Shown here: positions 6,085-6,256 of the stretch, in pieces | Layout: every line of letters starts with the position of its first letter | Numbering within the stretch: the first letter of the stretch is position 1 | Assembly (NCBI GenBank): GCA_946998115.1 | Contig: CAMPYB010000038.1 | Location: 1 to 6,256 of the forward strand | DNA length: 6,256 nt | Direction: 5' to 3' | DNA from: an uncultured Actinomyces sp. | Lineage (GTDB): Bacteria; Actinomycetota; Actinomycetes; Actinomycetales; Actinomycetaceae | Made by a program: the position numbers and the translations under genes | Notes under the pieces: model-generated | Told to the model about the DNA's origin: nothing | What the model saw: the letters and a program-made list of their open reading frames with translations, nothing else | Databases searched by the model: none

Positions 6085-6131
6085 GAGCGCCTCACGACTG
6101 AATAATTAAATATATTAGTCGTGGGGCGCTT
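6085..6131 (+). terminator. Strong hairpin between the DDAH and transporter genes (partial terminator or attenuator)
   Basis: Positions 6085-6101 pair with 6115-6131 over 17 bp, including three G-U wobbles, around a 13-nt A/T loop. The core is GAGCGCC with CACGACT on the left and AGTCGTG with GGGCGCTT on the right. The following sequence is TGTCAATATTTTTG, so the T-run is offset by several bases and termination is probably incomplete. No convincing promoter follows before the transporter gene, so some read-through is expected and the transporter would be made at a lower level than the enzyme. Confidence 0.65.
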
Positions 6132-6154
6132 GTCAATATTTTTGAATTTTCAAA

Positions 6155-6169
6155 CCTTGACATTCAAGG
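6155..6169 (+). promoter_or_regulatory. Inverted repeat overlapping the transporter ribosome binding site
   Basis: CCTTGA (6155-6160), CAT, TCAAGG (6164-6169) is a perfect 6-bp stem with a 3-nt loop. Its 3' arm contains most of the AAGGAG Shine-Dalgarno (6166-6171), which lies 5 nt before the ATG at 6177. Folding would hide the ribosome site. Competing pairings exist: TTGAAT (6142-6147) with ATTCAA (6162-6167), and GTCAA (6132-6136) with TTGAC (6157-6161). Confidence 0.45.
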
Positions 6170-6176
6170 AGTAAAA

Positions 6177-6256
6177 ATGCAAAACGATAATAAAATAGGT
6201 GTATTTTCTCTTGTTGGTATTATTGTTGGTGCTATTGTTGGTGCTGGTATATTCAA
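6177..6256 (+). CDS. APC-superfamily amino-acid transporter (N-terminus only)
   Basis: Only 26 codons are present: MQNDNKIGVFSLVGIIVGAIVGAGIF. A short polar N-terminus is followed by the first transmembrane helix carrying G-x-IVGAGIF, the unwound glycine-rich substrate motif of the amino acid-polyamine-organocation (APC) superfamily. The N-K-I-G-V-F-S-L opening resembles the basic amino acid/polyamine antiporter group that includes arginine-ornithine exchangers, but the fragment is too short to settle the substrate. The start is supported by AAGGAG (6166-6171) 5 nt upstream. Its place behind the DDAH gene suggests it imports the methylarginine (or arginine) substrate or exports citrulline or another product. 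The gene continues beyond the right edge. Confidence 0.75.
   Translation, partial: MQNDNKIGVFSLVGIIVGAIVGAGIF

Noticed and set aside
6157..6162. Consensus -35 TTGACA before the transporter gene
   Set aside because: No -10 box at 16-19 bp spacing; the nearest GATAAT is 23 bp away and already inside the coding sequence. The bases are better explained as part of the ribosome-site hairpin.

Overview
This 6.3 kb window comes from an AT-rich, Gram-positive bacterium. The evidence is a sortase-anchored surface protein, AT-biased codons and good Shine-Dalgarno sites on most genes. The lineage is uncertain. The surface protein and general composition suit low-GC Bacillota (Lactobacillales, Gemella or Erysipelotrichia-like). 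The truncated aminopeptidase at the left edge resembles the Streptomyces lividans-type PepN typical of Actinomycetota and starts almost leaderless. I do not commit to a genus.

Layout from left to right. (1) Positions 1-757, minus strand: N-terminal 252 codons of an M1 aminopeptidase N, running off the left edge. (2) Positions 758-1042: AT-rich intergenic DNA holding the aminopeptidase -10 box and a strong hairpin terminator for the next gene. (3) Positions 1043-4297, minus: a 1084-aa surface protein with signal peptide, long coiled coil, CAP/SEC10-PgrA-like domain, second long coiled coil, Asn-rich stalk and a TPNTG sorting signal. (4) Positions 4298-4542: its promoter region, a putative regulator site, and the hairpin terminator of the next gene. 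(5) Positions 4543-5178, minus: a GntR-family FCD-subfamily regulator. (6) Positions 5179-5281: a divergent control region with overlapping perfect palindromes lying on a sigma-70-type promoter. (7) Positions 5282-6058, plus: a dimethylarginine dimethylaminohydrolase (DDAH)-family enzyme. (8) Positions 6059-6176: a structured spacer with several inverted repeats. (9) Positions 6177 to the right edge, plus: first 26 codons of an APC-superfamily amino-acid transporter.

The regulator, enzyme and transporter look like one local cassette for taking up and hydrolysing an arginine derivative (methylarginine or a related guanidino compound), with the GntR protein controlling it through the palindromes. 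The most interesting observation is a 13-base word from that operator (TTGTATACATTAT) that recurs exactly at 4428-4440, upstream of the surface-protein gene. This suggests, without proving it, that the same regulator also influences the cell-surface adhesin. The enzyme-transporter spacer also appears able to form RNA structures, one of which would occlude the transporter's ribosome binding site. No mobile element, CRISPR array, tRNA or rRNA was seen.
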